This document shows, one piece after another, positions 43,933-52,681 of a stretch of DNA of 64,000 bases (position 1 is the stretch's first letter; the number at the start of each line of letters is the position of its first letter). The notes beneath the pieces are model-generated. The model saw only the letters and a list, made by a program, of their open reading frames with translations. It did no database searches and was not told the origin of the DNA. The stretch is from assembly GCF_030908245.1 (NCBI RefSeq), contig NZ_JAVFJJ010000009.1, forward strand, positions 110,447 to 174,446. The letters are read 5' to 3'. Made by a program: the position numbers and the translations under genes. The stretch comes from Sinomonas sp. ASV322 (lineage in GTDB: Bacteria > Actinomycetota > Actinomycetes > Actinomycetales > Micrococcaceae).

Positions 43933-44787
43933 TTAAGACTTGTCTTCCTCGTCGCGGGGCTGATCCTGGTCGATGCGGATCCCGTACTGGGGCCGTCCGT
44001 CGGGAAGATCGTGGTACCCGGACCCGCTGCGGGGCGGCTGGCCCTGCTGCTCTGGCTCCGCGGGCTCCTCGGGCCGTTCCTGAGGATGAGGGCTGTTGAC
44101 GCCGTAGGGGTCGGTCCAGCCCGACGGCCGCTGCGGCGGCTGCTCCTGCGGCGGCTGCCACTGGCCCTCCGGCGCGCCCCACCCCGGATGGCCCTGCTGG
44201 TCCTGGCCGTGCTGGTCCTGCCCGTGCGGGTTCTGGCCAAAGTGGCCACCGCCGCCCTGCTGCCACGGCTGCTGGCTGCCCCAGCCCGGCTGCCCGTGCG
44301 ACATGGGGAGCTGGTGCAGGAGCCGGCGCGCCTCGACCGCAGCTTCGAACGCGACGACGACGTCGTAGCTCGTCGGGAGCACTTGGCTCGTCGAGGTGAA
44401 GTCGCGCTTTCCGCGCTGCGTCGCGTACGTGACGATGCCGAAGAGCATGAAGAAGGCCGCACCCATGAGCACGGACGTGATGATCGACGGGAGGCCCGCG
44501 CCGGTCGAGAAGAACGAGAGCAGGACGCCGACGAACAGGCCGAACCACATGCCGCTCAGGGCGCCGTTGAGCGCGACCCTCGGATAACTGAGGCGACCGG
44601 TCACGCGCTCGACGAGCTTGAGGTCATTGCCGACGATCGCCACGAGCTCCACGGGGAACTGCTGGTCGGCGAGATAGTCGACCGCCTTCTGGGCATCGAG
44701 GTAGGACGTGTACGATCCCACGACATCCCCCTGCGGGAGGGATCGCGCCTGATCGATGGGGCCGCGAGAACCGAACATGTTCGCCAT
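43933..44787 (-). CDS. General stress protein-like membrane protein with disordered Q/G/P tail
   Basis: 284 residues. The first 90 residues (VGSYTSYLDAQKAVDYLADQ, ELVAIVGNDLKLVERVTG) fit the general stress protein 17M-like domain. Two hydrophobic segments follow (about 76-95 and 103-122). The last 120 residues are rich in Gln, Gly, His and Pro (GQDQHGQDQQGHPGWG) and must be disordered. AAGAAT lies 6 nt before ATG 44787. It is divergent from the CBS-domain gene. The function of the tail is unknown. Confidence 0.8.
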   Translation of the reverse strand: MANMFGSRGPIDQARSLPQGDVVGSYTSYLDAQKAVDYLADQQFPVELVAIVGNDLKLVERVTGRLSYPRVALNGALSGMWFGLFVGVLLSFFSTGAGLPSIITSVLMGAAFFMLFGIVTYATQRGKRDFTSTSQVLPTSYDVVVAFEAAVEARRLLHQLPMSHGQPGWGSQQPWQQGGGGHFGQNPHGQDQHGQDQQGHPGWGAPEGQWQPPQEQPPQRPSGWTDPYGVNSPHPQERPEEPAEPEQQGQPPRSGSGYHDLPDGRPQYGIRIDQDQPRDEEDKS

Positions 44788-44861
44788 GCCTTAATTCTTA
44801 CCCGAGATGTCGCGGTCGGCCTGTGTTTCCGCTCAGAGTGAGCACGAACTTGCCTCTGGAG

Positions 44862-44867
44862 TAGCCT
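44862..44867 (+). promoter_or_regulatory. -10 hexamer, leaderless promoter of the MgtE-N/CBS gene
   Basis: TAGCCT, 6 nt before GTG 44874. The intervening AAGGAC could alternatively act as a weak ribosome binding site. Confidence 0.45.
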
Positions 44868-44873
44868 AAGGAC

Positions 44874-46154
44874 GTGAGCCCCAACCCTGCCCGTGTGTTC
44901 GTCGCGCGGCTGCTCGGCCTCGACGTGTTCGACCCGCTCGGCGATCGCGTCGGGCGCCTCCGCGACGTCGTCGTCATAGCGCGCGGCCAGCGGGCGCCTC
45001 AAGGCGTCGGCATCGTCGTCGAGGTCCCCGGCAAGCGCCGCGTGTTCGTGCCGATGACCCGGGTGACGTCGATGGACCAGTTCCAGGTCATCACGACGGG
45101 CCTCGTCAATCTGCGTCGGTTCGAGCAGCGCGGCGCGGAGATGCTCGTGCTCGGCGACCTCTTCGACCTCGGCGCGACGATCCTCGATGACGGCATCCAG
45201 GGCACCGTCGAAGACGTCGCGATGGATCAGCAGCGCAACGGCGACTGGCTCGTGAGCAAGCTCTTCATCCGGAGGGAGACCCCGGGCCGCGGGCTCCGCA
45301 GCCTTCGACGCGGCGGGACCGTCCTCGTCGACTGGGACGAGGTCCGGTTGGACGCGCGCGGCGGGACCCGCGCCGCGACCCACTTCCTCGCGAGCCACGA
45401 GGACCTCCGCCCTGCGGACTTCGCGGACGCGATCCAGGAGATGAGCGACCAGCGGCGCCTCGAGGTCATCACCGAGCTCCAGGACGAGCGGCTCGCCGAC
45501 GTTCTCCAGGAGCTCCCCGAAGACGATCAGGTCGAGATCCTCTCGTCGCTCGACAACGAGCGTGCCGCCGACGTCCTCGAGGAGATGGACCCCGACGACG
45601 CCGCGGACCTCCTGGCCGACCTCCCCGCCGAGCGCGCCGAGGAACTCCTCCAGCTCATGGAACCCGACGAGGCCGACGACGTGCGCCGCCTCCTCCAGTA
45701 CGACGAGGGAACGGCCGGCTCGATCATGACGCCGGTTCCCGTCATCCTCCCTCCCGAGGCGACCGTCGCGGACGCCCTCGCGCACGTTCGCCGCGAGGAG
45801 CTGAGCCCTGCGCTCGCCTCGGCCGTGTTCATCTGCCGTCCTCCGCTCGAGACGCCGACGGGCCGATACCTCGGCACCGTCCACATCCAGCAGCTTCTGC
45901 GCAGCGCGCCCCCCGAGCAGCTTGGGTCGATCGTGGACAGGGGCCTCGAGCCCGTGTCCGACCTCGCCCCCCTCCACGAGGTCGCCCACGCCATGGCGCA
46001 GTACAACCTCAACTCGCTCGCCGTCGTCAATGACGGCGGCCGGCTTGTCGGGGCCGTCACCGTCGACGATCTCCTCGACCACCTCTTGCCCGAAGACTGG
46101 CGCACGCACGACGACGAAGCGCCCCTGAGGAAGGTCGGAGGAAGCTTTGGCTGA
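44874..46154 (+). CDS. MgtE N-domain and CBS-domain protein without a channel domain
   Basis: 426 residues, all soluble. The N-terminal 160 residues (DPLGDRVGRLRDVVV, VFVPMTRVTSM) look like two PRC-barrel-type units. MgtE_N helical repeats follow (LADVLQELPEDDQVEILSSL, AADVLEEMDPDDAADLLADL), then two CBS motifs (GTAGSIMTPVPVILPPEATV and SLAVVNDGGRLVGAVTVDDL). The transmembrane magnesium channel of true MgtE is absent. It overlaps the DUF1003 gene by 8 nt, the pairing also seen in M. tuberculosis Rv1232c-Rv1231c. Confidence 0.88.
   Translation: MSPNPARVFVARLLGLDVFDPLGDRVGRLRDVVVIARGQRAPQGVGIVVEVPGKRRVFVPMTRVTSMDQFQVITTGLVNLRRFEQRGAEMLVLGDLFDLGATILDDGIQGTVEDVAMDQQRNGDWLVSKLFIRRETPGRGLRSLRRGGTVLVDWDEVRLDARGGTRAATHFLASHEDLRPADFADAIQEMSDQRRLEVITELQDERLADVLQELPEDDQVEILSSLDNERAADVLEEMDPDDAADLLADLPAERAEELLQLMEPDEADDVRRLLQYDEGTAGSIMTPVPVILPPEATVADALAHVRREELSPALASAVFICRPPLETPTGRYLGTVHIQQLLRSAPPEQLGSIVDRGLEPVSDLAPLHEVAHAMAQYNLNSLAVVNDGGRLVGAVTVDDLLDHLLPEDWRTHDDEAPLRKVGGSFG
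46137..46140 (+). promoter_or_regulatory. Ribosome binding site fixing the TTG start of DUF1003
   Basis: A GGAGG box lies at about 46136-46140, roughly 7 nt before TTG 46147. It supports this rare start codon. Confidence 0.5.
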
Positions 46155-46782
46155 GCCGCGCAAACTGCTCCCGGGTCTCGACATCCCGCTCGAAAGCCGA
46201 ACGCGGCTCCTCCCGACCTTCAATCCAAATCGGGACACGTTCGGTCGCTTCGCGGAGGCCTTCGCCCGCTACATGGGCACCCCGCAGTTCCTCGTCTACA
46301 TGACGCTGTTCTGCGTCGTCTGGCTCGCATGGAACACGCTCGCCCCACAGGAATGGCAGTTCGACCCCAAGTCGCTCAACTTCACGCTCCTGACCCTCCT
46401 TCTCTCGCTTCAGGCCTCCTACGCCGCGCCGCTCATCCTGCTCGCCCAGAACCGCCAGGACGACCGCGACCGTGTCCAGATCGAGCAGGACCGCTCACGC
46501 AGCGAGCGGGGCCACGCGGACACCGACTACCTCACGCGCGAGGTCGCCTCCCTGCGGCTCGCCCTGCGGGAGGTCGCGACGCGCGACTTCGTCCGCGCCG
46601 AGCTGCGCTCCCTCCTCGAAGAGCTCTCGGAGCAGAACGCCACTCTCGGGAACTCCGGCAAACGGCGCAAAGACAAGAAGGAGCGCGCCGCACGCGCGCA
46701 GGAGTCCGAAGAGGCCCAGAGCGAGTCCCTCGAGCCGGCCGTGTCGGGGCCCGCCGCCGCCCAAGGAGACAGCGAGCAGTGA
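46147..46782 (+). CDS. DUF1003 family membrane protein
   Basis: 211 residues. The family core is TFGRFAEAFARYMGTPQFLV, two hydrophobic segments (about 48-65 and 84-105), and SYAAPLILLAQNRQDDRDR. The C-terminal part is charged and coiled-coil-like. TTG 46147 lies after a good GGAGG box. Its stop overlaps the Mrp GTG start by 4 nt. Its function is unknown; co-inheritance with the MgtE-like protein suggests a joint role. Confidence 0.9.
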   Translation: MAEPRKLLPGLDIPLESRTRLLPTFNPNRDTFGRFAEAFARYMGTPQFLVYMTLFCVVWLAWNTLAPQEWQFDPKSLNFTLLTLLLSLQASYAAPLILLAQNRQDDRDRVQIEQDRSRSERGHADTDYLTREVASLRLALREVATRDFVRAELRSLLEELSEQNATLGNSGKRRKDKKERAARAQESEEAQSESLEPAVSGPAAAQGDSEQ

Positions 46783-47894
46783 CCGTTCCTGACGAGGCGG
46801 CAGTCCGCGCCGCGCTCTCGACCGTGATCGACCCTGAGCTCCGCCGGCCCATCGACGAGCTCGGCATGCTCGCGGGCGTGGCGCTCGACGGCGGCCGGGT
46901 CACCGTGCGTGTTCTCCTCACGATCGCGGGCTGCCCCCTCCGCGGCACGATCGACGCCGACGTCCGCGCCGCGCTGACAACGGTGCCCGGCGTCGACGAG
47001 GTTGCGATCGAGCTCGACGTCATGACGCCTGAGCAGCGCCAGGCCCTGCGCGACCGCCTCCGCCCGGTGCGCGGGATCCCGTTCGCACGCCCTGAATCCC
47101 TCACGAAGGTCTTTGCCGTCGCGAGCGGGAAGGGCGGGGTGGGAAAGTCCTCCGTCACGGTCAACCTCGCGTGCGAGCTCGCGTCCCGCGGTCTCCGGGT
47201 CGGCATCGTCGACGCGGACGTGCATGGGTTTTCCGTTCCGGCCCTCATGGGCATCTCTCAAGGCCCCACGCGGGTCGAGGACATGATCCTCCCGCCCGTC
47301 GCCCACGGCGTGAAAGTCATCTCGATCGGCATGTTCGTGACGGGGAACCAGGCGGTCGCGTGGCGCGGCCCCATGCTGCATCGGGCGCTCGAGCAGTTCC
47401 TCACCGACGTCTACTTCGGCGACCTCGACGTCCTCTTCCTCGACCTGCCTCCGGGCACGGGGGACGTCGCGATCTCCGTCTCGCAGCTCCTCCCGAGCGC
47501 CCGGCTCCTCATCGTGACGACGCCCCAGGCCGCCGCAGCCGACGTCGCCGAGCGCGCGGGCTCGGTGTCCGCGCAGACGGGCCAACTCGTCGCAGGCGTC
47601 GTCGAGAACATGTCCGCCATGACGCTCCCCGATGGGACCGTTCTCGAAGTCTTCGGAAGCGGCGGCGGCGAGCGCGTCGCGGAGCGCCTGACCGAGGTCC
47701 TCGGCGCCCCGGTCCCGCTCCTCGGGAAGGTGCCGCTCGACGTTGCGTTGCGCGAAGGCGGCGACGCGGGCGTGCCGATTGTCCTCCGAAGCCCGGATTC
47801 GCCGTCGGCCGTCGCGCTCAAAGCCGTGGCGGGCCAGCTCGCTTCCGCTCCCCGCGGGCTCGCGGGACGGAACCTCGGCGTCTCCCCCCGCTAG
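46779..47894 (+). CDS. mrp: Mrp/NBP35-family P-loop ATPase (Fe-S cluster carrier)
   Basis: 371 residues. An N-terminal MIP18-like domain (VIDPELRRPIDELGM, IAGCPLRGTID) precedes the deviant P-loop VASGKGGVGKSSVTVNLA. IVDADVHGFSVPALMGI and FLDLPPGTGDVAI follow. The CxxC motif found after VENMS in enterobacterial Mrp is absent (SAMTLPDGTVLEVFG). GTG 46779 overlaps the DUF1003 stop. It is the last gene of the MgtE-like/DUF1003/mrp operon and faces tatB. Confidence 0.92.
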   Translation: MTVPDEAAVRAALSTVIDPELRRPIDELGMLAGVALDGGRVTVRVLLTIAGCPLRGTIDADVRAALTTVPGVDEVAIELDVMTPEQRQALRDRLRPVRGIPFARPESLTKVFAVASGKGGVGKSSVTVNLACELASRGLRVGIVDADVHGFSVPALMGISQGPTRVEDMILPPVAHGVKVISIGMFVTGNQAVAWRGPMLHRALEQFLTDVYFGDLDVLFLDLPPGTGDVAISVSQLLPSARLLIVTTPQAAAADVAERAGSVSAQTGQLVAGVVENMSAMTLPDGTVLEVFGSGGGERVAERLTEVLGAPVPLLGKVPLDVALREGGDAGVPIVLRSPDSPSAVALKAVAGQLASAPRGLAGRNLGVSPR

Positions 47895-47955
47895 ACCAGA
47901 CGCGGAGCGACGACCGAGCGGACGACGGCGGGCCGCCCGGCGAGGTGCGGCTGCC

Positions 47956-48360
47956 TTACGTCGCGTCGGTGTCGAACGGCGCGGGCTGACCGGGGGCGAG
48001 CCGCTCGATCGTGCGGACGGGAGCCTGCGGGGCGGCCTCGGCGAGCGCCGCCGCAGCGGCGGCCGCGGCCTGGGCGACGGCGGGGTCCTGGGTGTTCTGC
48101 GAGCCTGCGGGGGCGTCCTCGAGGAGCGCGTCGCGGATGATCTTGCGGGGGTCGTATTGCCGCGGGTCGTATTTCCGCCAGTCCACCTCGTTGAGGTCGA
48201 CGCCGGTCTCTTCCTTGAGCTGTTCCTTTGCGCCAGTGGCCATACGGCGGAGTTCCCGGACGATGTTCGTGAGCTTCTGCGTGTATTCGGGCAGCCGCTT
48301 GGGGCCGATCACCAGGAGCGCGATGACCAGCAGGATGAAGAGTTCGTTCATTCCGGGCAC
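47956..48360 (-). CDS. tatB: Sec-independent protein translocase TatB
   Basis: 134 residues. The N-terminal membrane helix (LFILLVIALLVIG) is followed by PKRLPEYTQKLTNIVRELRR, the TatA/B hinge and amphipathic helix; the length and acidic tail fit TatB. The C-terminus has an alanine run. GTG 48360 has TAGTCT 6 nt upstream; ATG 48351 is an alternative. The location after the sigma-E/anti-sigma pair matches actinobacterial gene order. tatA and tatC are not in the window. Confidence 0.88.
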   Translation of the reverse strand: MPGMNELFILLVIALLVIGPKRLPEYTQKLTNIVRELRRMATGAKEQLKEETGVDLNEVDWRKYDPRQYDPRKIIRDALLEDAPAGSQNTQDPAVAQAAAAAAAALAEAAPQAPVRTIERLAPGQPAPFDTDAT

Positions 48361-48366
48361 GATCGA

Positions 48367-48372
48367 AGACTA
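48367..48372 (-). promoter_or_regulatory. -10 hexamer, leaderless promoter of tatB
   Basis: TAGTCT on the minus strand, 6 nt before GTG 48360. Confidence 0.45.
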
Positions 48373-48417
48373 CCTTCTGCGCACGCACCCGGACGATTCG
48401 TCCGGGGCCTCGTCACG

Positions 48418-49167
48418 TCAGGGACGCCCTGCCGCGCTGAGCACGAGGTGCAGCCCCCTCGCGAGGCGGTCCGCGGGGTTCTCCTCTGCGGTCGGCGCAC
48501 CGGTCGCCTGGCCGGCGCCCTGCGCTAGAGCGGCGGTCTGCGCGGTCGGGAAATCGGACGAGAGGACGGTCGTCTGGACCACTGACGACGCGCGGGACGG
48601 TCGCTGCTCCATGAGCGAGATCCGGTGGGTTCCGTCGCTGATCCGCAGGAGGAGCGTCGGGACCCCGTTGAGGACGTAGCCTTCGGCTGACTCGACGCGC
48701 AGACCCCGGATCTCGAGCTCGGGACAGTTCCAGCCCGCCGCCGAAAGCGCCTGAAGCTCGGACGCCGTCAGGGTGCGCCCCGCGCCGTCGATCCTGACCG
48801 TCGCGGGCCAACTCGCGGCCGCGCCCGGGACGAGCGGGTCGCCAGCGACGACATAGGCCGTGAGCGCGAGCGCCGCAAGCGCCATGGCGGCCCCGCCGAC
48901 CGCGACGCCCGCCGCTTTGAAGATCCTCCTGCGCGGCGAATCGCCCTCGGCGAGCTCGGCCGCCAGCGCCAAATGCCGGGTCTGCTGGACGAGCCGCTGC
49001 GTCAGATCCGAGCTCGCGTTCGGTACCGGCGCACCGCGGAGCGCGGCGAGATAGCGGCGCTCCGATTCGACGGCAGCACGGCATTCAGGGCAGGCGGCAA
49101 CGTGCTCAGGGTCCCGCGAGTGGTTCCCTGGGCCGCCGAAGAGGCCCAGCCGACGTCCTTCCCGCAT
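48418..49167 (-). CDS. Zinc-type anti-sigma factor (RseA-like)
   Basis: 249 residues. HVAACPECRAAVESERRYLA near the N-terminus holds the H-x3-C-x2-C zinc site of anti-sigma factors. A membrane segment lies at about 84-112 (AGVAVGGAAMALAALALTAY). The C-terminal extracytoplasmic part includes ELQALSAAGWNCPELEIRGL. It starts 9 bp after the sigma gene ends, so the two are co-expressed, and it probably holds the sigma factor at the membrane until stress. Confidence 0.88.
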   Translation of the reverse strand: MREGRRLGLFGGPGNHSRDPEHVAACPECRAAVESERRYLAALRGAPVPNASSDLTQRLVQQTRHLALAAELAEGDSPRRRIFKAAGVAVGGAAMALAALALTAYVVAGDPLVPGAAASWPATVRIDGAGRTLTASELQALSAAGWNCPELEIRGLRVESAEGYVLNGVPTLLLRISDGTHRISLMEQRPSRASSVVQTTVLSSDFPTAQTAALAQGAGQATGAPTAEENPADRLARGLHLVLSAAGRP

Positions 49168-49176
49168 GCGCGAGCC

Positions 49177-49803
49177 TCAGCGCAGGCCGGCGACGCGCGG
49201 CAGGGAGAGGCGCGGCTTTCCAGCGCCACGCCGGGGGTCACGATGCGCGAGCTTCTCGCGCAGAAGCGTGCGGCCGCGATGGATGCGCGAGCGCACCGTT
49301 CCGAGCTTGACTCCGAGGGCGGCCGCGACCTCGTCGTAGGAGAGCCCTTCGAGGTCGCAGAGGACGACGGCGGCACGGAAGTCCGGCGGGAGCTCCTCGA
49401 GGGCGGCCTGAACGTCGAGGTCGAGGTTGTTCATCTCGTAGCTGCGCTCGGGTCCCGGCTCTTGCCCTGGGATGCGCGCCTCGGCGTCTTCCGCGAACGC
49501 GTCGAAGCGGATGCGGCTCTTGCGCCGCGCCTGATCGAGGAAGAGGTTGGTCGTGATGCGATGGAGCCAGCCGTCGAGCGTTCCGGGCTTGAAGTTCTCG
49601 AGCGAGCGGAAGACGCGCACGAAGACCTCCTGGGTCAGGTCCTCGGCGTCATGCTGGTTGCCCGTGAGCCGGTACGCGAGGCGGTACACCTTCGCGGAAT
49701 GTTGGGCTACGACGTCTTCCCATGTTGGCGGCACCCAATCGGAGGGAACCGGCTCGGACGGCGCCTGGGCGGCCGCGACACGCTGTGGAGCCACGTCACG
49801 CAC
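49177..49803 (-). CDS. sigE: ECF RNA polymerase sigma factor, SigE-like
   Basis: About 208 residues. Region 2 is [20 protein letters not shown] through [10 protein letters not shown] with [15 protein letters not shown]; region 4 is [20 protein letters not shown] and [14 protein letters not shown]. It is followed by its zinc anti-sigma factor. The start is uncertain: GTG 49803 is taken, GTG 49794 is close, and the frame is open further upstream without family resemblance. An O-methyltransferase gene is divergent, as in M. tuberculosis Rv1220c-Rv1222. Confidence 0.9.
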   Translation of the reverse strand: MRDVAPQRVAAAQAPSEPVPSDWVPPTWEDVVAQHSAKVYRLAYRLTGNQHDAEDLTQEVFVRVFRSLENFKPGTLDGWLHRITTNLFLDQARRKSRIRFDAFAEDAEARIPGQEPGPERSYEMNNLDLDVQAALEELPPDFRAAVVLCDLEGLSYDEVAAALGVKLGTVRSRIHRGRTLLREKLAHRDPRRGAGKPRLSLPRVAGLR

Positions 49804-49950
49804 CTCACCTTCGCTTCCTGTGCGGCCGCACTCTGCCGCGGACCCCTGATCCACGTGCAACCGCTGCGGAACCCCAGTCTGACAGCCGATGCTGAACGTT
49901 CGCTGATCATTCAGCCAAGGGCGTAGCGCAGCGCGTGACCCCGGAGGCGA

Positions 49951-49956
49951 TAGGCT
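49951..49956 (+). promoter_or_regulatory. -10 hexamer of the O-methyltransferase gene
   Basis: TAGGCT at 49951-49956 would start a message near 49963, giving a leader of about 28 nt before ATG 49991. Confidence 0.45.
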
Positions 49957-49990
49957 TGAGGGGCATCCCGAGCCGAAAGCGTTTCCTGAC

Positions 49991-50620
49991 ATGACCGACA
50001 AGTCCACCAGCTGGGCTTACGCTGAGGGGCTTGCCGTCGAGGACACCGTTGTGGCCCGCGCGCGCGAGCGTTCCCTCGAGCTCGGCGTCTCCCCCGTACC
50101 CCCGGGGGTCGGCGCCGTCCTGACCATTCTCGCAGCCTCGTCCAAGGCCAACGCAGTCGTGGAGGTAGGCACTGGCGCTGGAGTCTCCGGCGTCTGCCTT
50201 CTCCGAGGCCTCCGCGCCGGGGCGACCTTCACGACCATCGACACGGATGTCGAGCACCTCAAGGCGGCCCGCCAGGCGTTCACGGAGGCGGGCATCCCGG
50301 CGAGCCGGGTCCGCACCATCCCGGGACGGGCCGGCGCTGTCCTCCCCCGGCTCAACGATGCCGCCTACGACCTCGTGTTCATCGACGCCGACAAGGCCGG
50401 AACGCCGTCGTACGCAGATGAAGGGGTACGCCTCCTGCGGCCGGGCGGCCTGCTCGTGATCAACGATGCCCTCGACCGCGACCGCGTCGCGAACCCCGCC
50501 CATCGGGGCCCCGCCGCCGTCGCGCTGCGCGCGCTGCACCGCCGGCTCCTCGAGGACGAACGGCTCGATGCGGCCCTCTTGCCGACGGGAGAGGGCCTGT
50601 TCCTGGCGTCCCGGCGCTGA
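49991..50620 (+). CDS. SAM-dependent O-methyltransferase (family 3)
   Basis: 209 residues of the caffeoyl-CoA/catechol O-methyltransferase type. The SAM-binding motif is [32 protein letters not shown] carries the metal and catalytic aspartate, and [11 protein letters not shown] follows. The substrate is unknown. It is divergent from sigE and ends in a strong terminator. Confidence 0.92.
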   Translation: MTDKSTSWAYAEGLAVEDTVVARARERSLELGVSPVPPGVGAVLTILAASSKANAVVEVGTGAGVSGVCLLRGLRAGATFTTIDTDVEHLKAARQAFTEAGIPASRVRTIPGRAGAVLPRLNDAAYDLVFIDADKAGTPSYADEGVRLLRPGGLLVINDALDRDRVANPAHRGPAAVALRALHRRLLEDERLDAALLPTGEGLFLASRR

Positions 50621-50643
50621 CGTGGCCAGATCCCGCCCAAGAC

Positions 50644-50679
50644 GAAGGAGGCCGGCCCCTCTCGGGGCCGGCCTCCTTC
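50644..50679. terminator. 16-bp stem-loop after the O-methyltransferase gene
   Basis: GAAGGAGGCCGGCCCC (50644-50659), loop TCTC, and the perfect complement (50664-50679). It lies between the convergent O-methyltransferase and DUF3117 genes. Confidence 0.8.
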
Positions 50680-50695
50680 ACGTCAGTCGCGCGGA

Positions 50696-50863
50696 CTACT
50701 CGGTCACGCCGACGAGGCATTCCTTGAGCTGCGCTGCCTCCTCGGCATTGAGCTCGACGACAAGCCGTCCGCCGCCCTCGAGGGGAACACGCATGATGAG
50801 GCTGCGACCCTCCTTGGTAACCTCCATCGGGCCGTCGCCGGTGCGCGGTTTCATGGCTGCCAT
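50696..50863 (-). CDS. DUF3117 family small protein
   Basis: A 55-residue conserved actinobacterial protein: MAAMKPRTGDGPMEVTKEGR then IMRVPLEGGGRLVVELNAEE. ATG 50863 is chosen because it gives the exact family start and has GGAGGGG upstream; a longer frame (to 50920) is not conserved. Its function is unknown. Confidence 0.92.
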   Translation of the reverse strand: MAAMKPRTGDGPMEVTKEGRSLIMRVPLEGGGRLVVELNAEEAAQLKECLVGVTE

Positions 50864-50983
50864 CTGAACATCCCCTCCAGTGAGTTCGCCTGCTGAATAT
50901 CGCAGGCCCATCGGACGCACACCTTGCGCACCGTCCTTTCACCACGGTGATGCGAGGCCCCGCCACGTTGTACTTGCCTTTAC

Positions 50984-50989
50984 ATTATC
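50984..50989 (-). promoter_or_regulatory. -10 hexamer of the DUF3117 gene with a ~110-nt leader
   Basis: GATAAT on the minus strand. Transcription from about 50977 would give a leader of some 113 nt before ATG 50863, long for a 55-codon gene. Confidence 0.45.
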
Positions 50990-51023
50990 AGCAGGGGTAC
51001 CGCCCGGTAGTCAGGCGCCCCGG

Positions 51024-52358
51024 TCACGGCGGCCAGGAGCCGCCGCCGGGGAGTTCGGACCACTTCCACAGCCACACGACCCACATGATCTGCAAGAGCA
51101 CGAACATCACGAGAGCCGTGCCGCGATACGCACGCGAGCGGGACAGTGCTGCGCCCGCGAGCGCGAGCGGGAAGAACGGGAGCATCATGCGGAAGGTGCT
51201 CGTCTGGGGATAGAGGAACGCGAGAAGGTACAGCGCGTACGCGGCGCACCAGAGCCGCAGTTCGACGCCGACGAGCCGCACGTGTGCGCTCGTCAGATAC
51301 AGGACGACGACGGCGACGAGCACGAACGGCGCGATGGTTCCGAGCACGGGACCGAAGAGGTAGTGACCCGTGTCGAACCACGGCATGAACGGCACGAGAT
51401 CGCTCCCCCGCCACACGGCCTCGGTGTCCGTGTAGGCCGTCATGACGCCCGTCGCGGCCCACGCGATGGCGGGCCAGGCGAGGGCCAATGCGCCGGAAGC
51501 AATCGTGAGGACGGCGAGGCGGGCGAGCTCCCCGAGGGCGGCCCCGTGGGTGCCGCGGCGGAACCAGCGGATCACCCAGAGCGCCGCGAGGGCCGCGGCG
51601 AGCGGGACCCCGATGGGCCGCGTGAGGCACGCGAGCGCGACGACGGGGATCGCGGCAAGGTAGCGACGCTCGACGATCCAGAGGAGGGCCCACGCGAGGA
51701 AGAGAGTCCCGAGGGATTCGGCGTACGGCACCTGGAGGATCGCCGAGACCGGGAAGAACGCGAAGAACGCGACCCCCCACATCGACGTCCCGTGCTCGGC
51801 GAAGTGGCGGAACAGCCTGTAGACCACGAGCGCGGCCCCGAATCCGGCGAGCATCGCGATCGCCTGCGCGACGATCTGCCACGGGATGGTCGTGGCGGCC
51901 GCAAGGATCCTCACGAGGTATGGGAAGACGGGGTAGAACGCCCACGCATTCTCCGTCACAGTGCCGGAGGGCGAGCGGGGAAGGACGCTCGGGTAGCCGT
52001 GCTGGACGATGCGGCCGTACCACTCCGAGTCCCAGATCTGCAGGAAGTGGAAGTAGTCGGGCTGCGGGGGGAACCAGGGATTCATACCCTGCTGGAGGGC
52101 CACCGCGGCGAAGATCAGGAATGAAACGACTCGCGACGCGGCGAACAGCACGAGGACTTGGGTCCACCACGGGCGCCTCGCGAGCCACCCCGTTGACCGA
52201 AGGGCGCCCGACGCGAGTGCCGCGTGGACGGACGACGACGGCGCCCGAGTCGGCGTCGTCGCCCGCTCGGCGTCATCGTCGTCAAAGGCTGCGGAGCGCG
52301 CCCCGCCGGCGGAACCGGGCGACGACCACGCGCCGTCGCCCGCCCTGGTGACGCTCAT
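51024..52358 (-). CDS. Multi-spanning mannosyltransferase, PIG-V-like
   Basis: 444 residues with about nine membrane segments after a 60-residue polar N-terminus. WDSEWYGRIVQHGYP is the loop with acidic residues typical of GT-C/PIG-V-type mannosyltransferases, and AWAFYPVFPYLVRIL and AVVALACLTRPIG-like stretches fit the family. It probably uses a lipid-linked mannose donor outside the membrane for cell-envelope glycans (family knowledge). ATG 52358 overlaps the DivIVA-domain gene stop. Confidence 0.8.
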   Translation of the reverse strand: MSVTRAGDGAWSSPGSAGGARSAAFDDDDAERATTPTRAPSSSVHAALASGALRSTGWLARRPWWTQVLVLFAASRVVSFLIFAAVALQQGMNPWFPPQPDYFHFLQIWDSEWYGRIVQHGYPSVLPRSPSGTVTENAWAFYPVFPYLVRILAAATTIPWQIVAQAIAMLAGFGAALVVYRLFRHFAEHGTSMWGVAFFAFFPVSAILQVPYAESLGTLFLAWALLWIVERRYLAAIPVVALACLTRPIGVPLAAALAALWVIRWFRRGTHGAALGELARLAVLTIASGALALAWPAIAWAATGVMTAYTDTEAVWRGSDLVPFMPWFDTGHYLFGPVLGTIAPFVLVAVVVLYLTSAHVRLVGVELRLWCAAYALYLLAFLYPQTSTFRMMLPFFPLALAGAALSRSRAYRGTALVMFVLLQIMWVVWLWKWSELPGGGSWPP

Positions 52359-52681
52359 GCGTCAGGCTCGGTCCGGGCGTCGACGCCCTTGCGCAGGCTC
52401 GCGATCTCGGCGTCCTGCGCGGCGATGCGGTCGCGGAGCCGCTCGAGGACCTCATCGACCTGGTCCATGCGGTACCCCCGAAGGCCGAGCGAGAATCGGA
52501 CGCGGTCGACGTCGGCGGCGCTCGGCTGATCGGGAAGCAGGATGGGCGGCAGTCCCGGGGAGGGTTCCTCGAAGCCCTTCGCGATGGCATCGGGGACCTG
52601 ACGTCCCCGATACGCGGCCACGCCGAACCAGACCACCCCCGCAAGGAGGAGGATCGCGAGGAAGACGAGGAAGAAGCTCAC
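52355..52681 (-). CDS. DivIVA-domain membrane-anchored protein
   Basis: 108 residues: one N-terminal membrane helix (FFLVFLAILLLAGVVWFGVA), a linker, then DVDRVRFSLGLRGYRMDQVD and VLERLRDRIAAQDAEIASL, the DivIVA motif followed by a coiled coil. Such short proteins are near the cell-wall gene sets of actinobacteria (compare Rv1209). GTG 52681 overlaps the LOG gene stop; its own stop overlaps the mannosyltransferase start. Confidence 0.85.
   Translation of the reverse strand: MSFFLVFLAILLLAGVVWFGVAAYRGRQVPDAIAKGFEEPSPGLPPILLPDQPSAADVDRVRFSLGLRGYRMDQVDEVLERLRDRIAAQDAEIASLRKGVDARTEPDA

Noticed and set aside
50880..52124. 414-codon plus-strand frame opposite the mannosyltransferase
   Set aside because: Antisense shadow with an extreme Arg/Glu/Gly composition.
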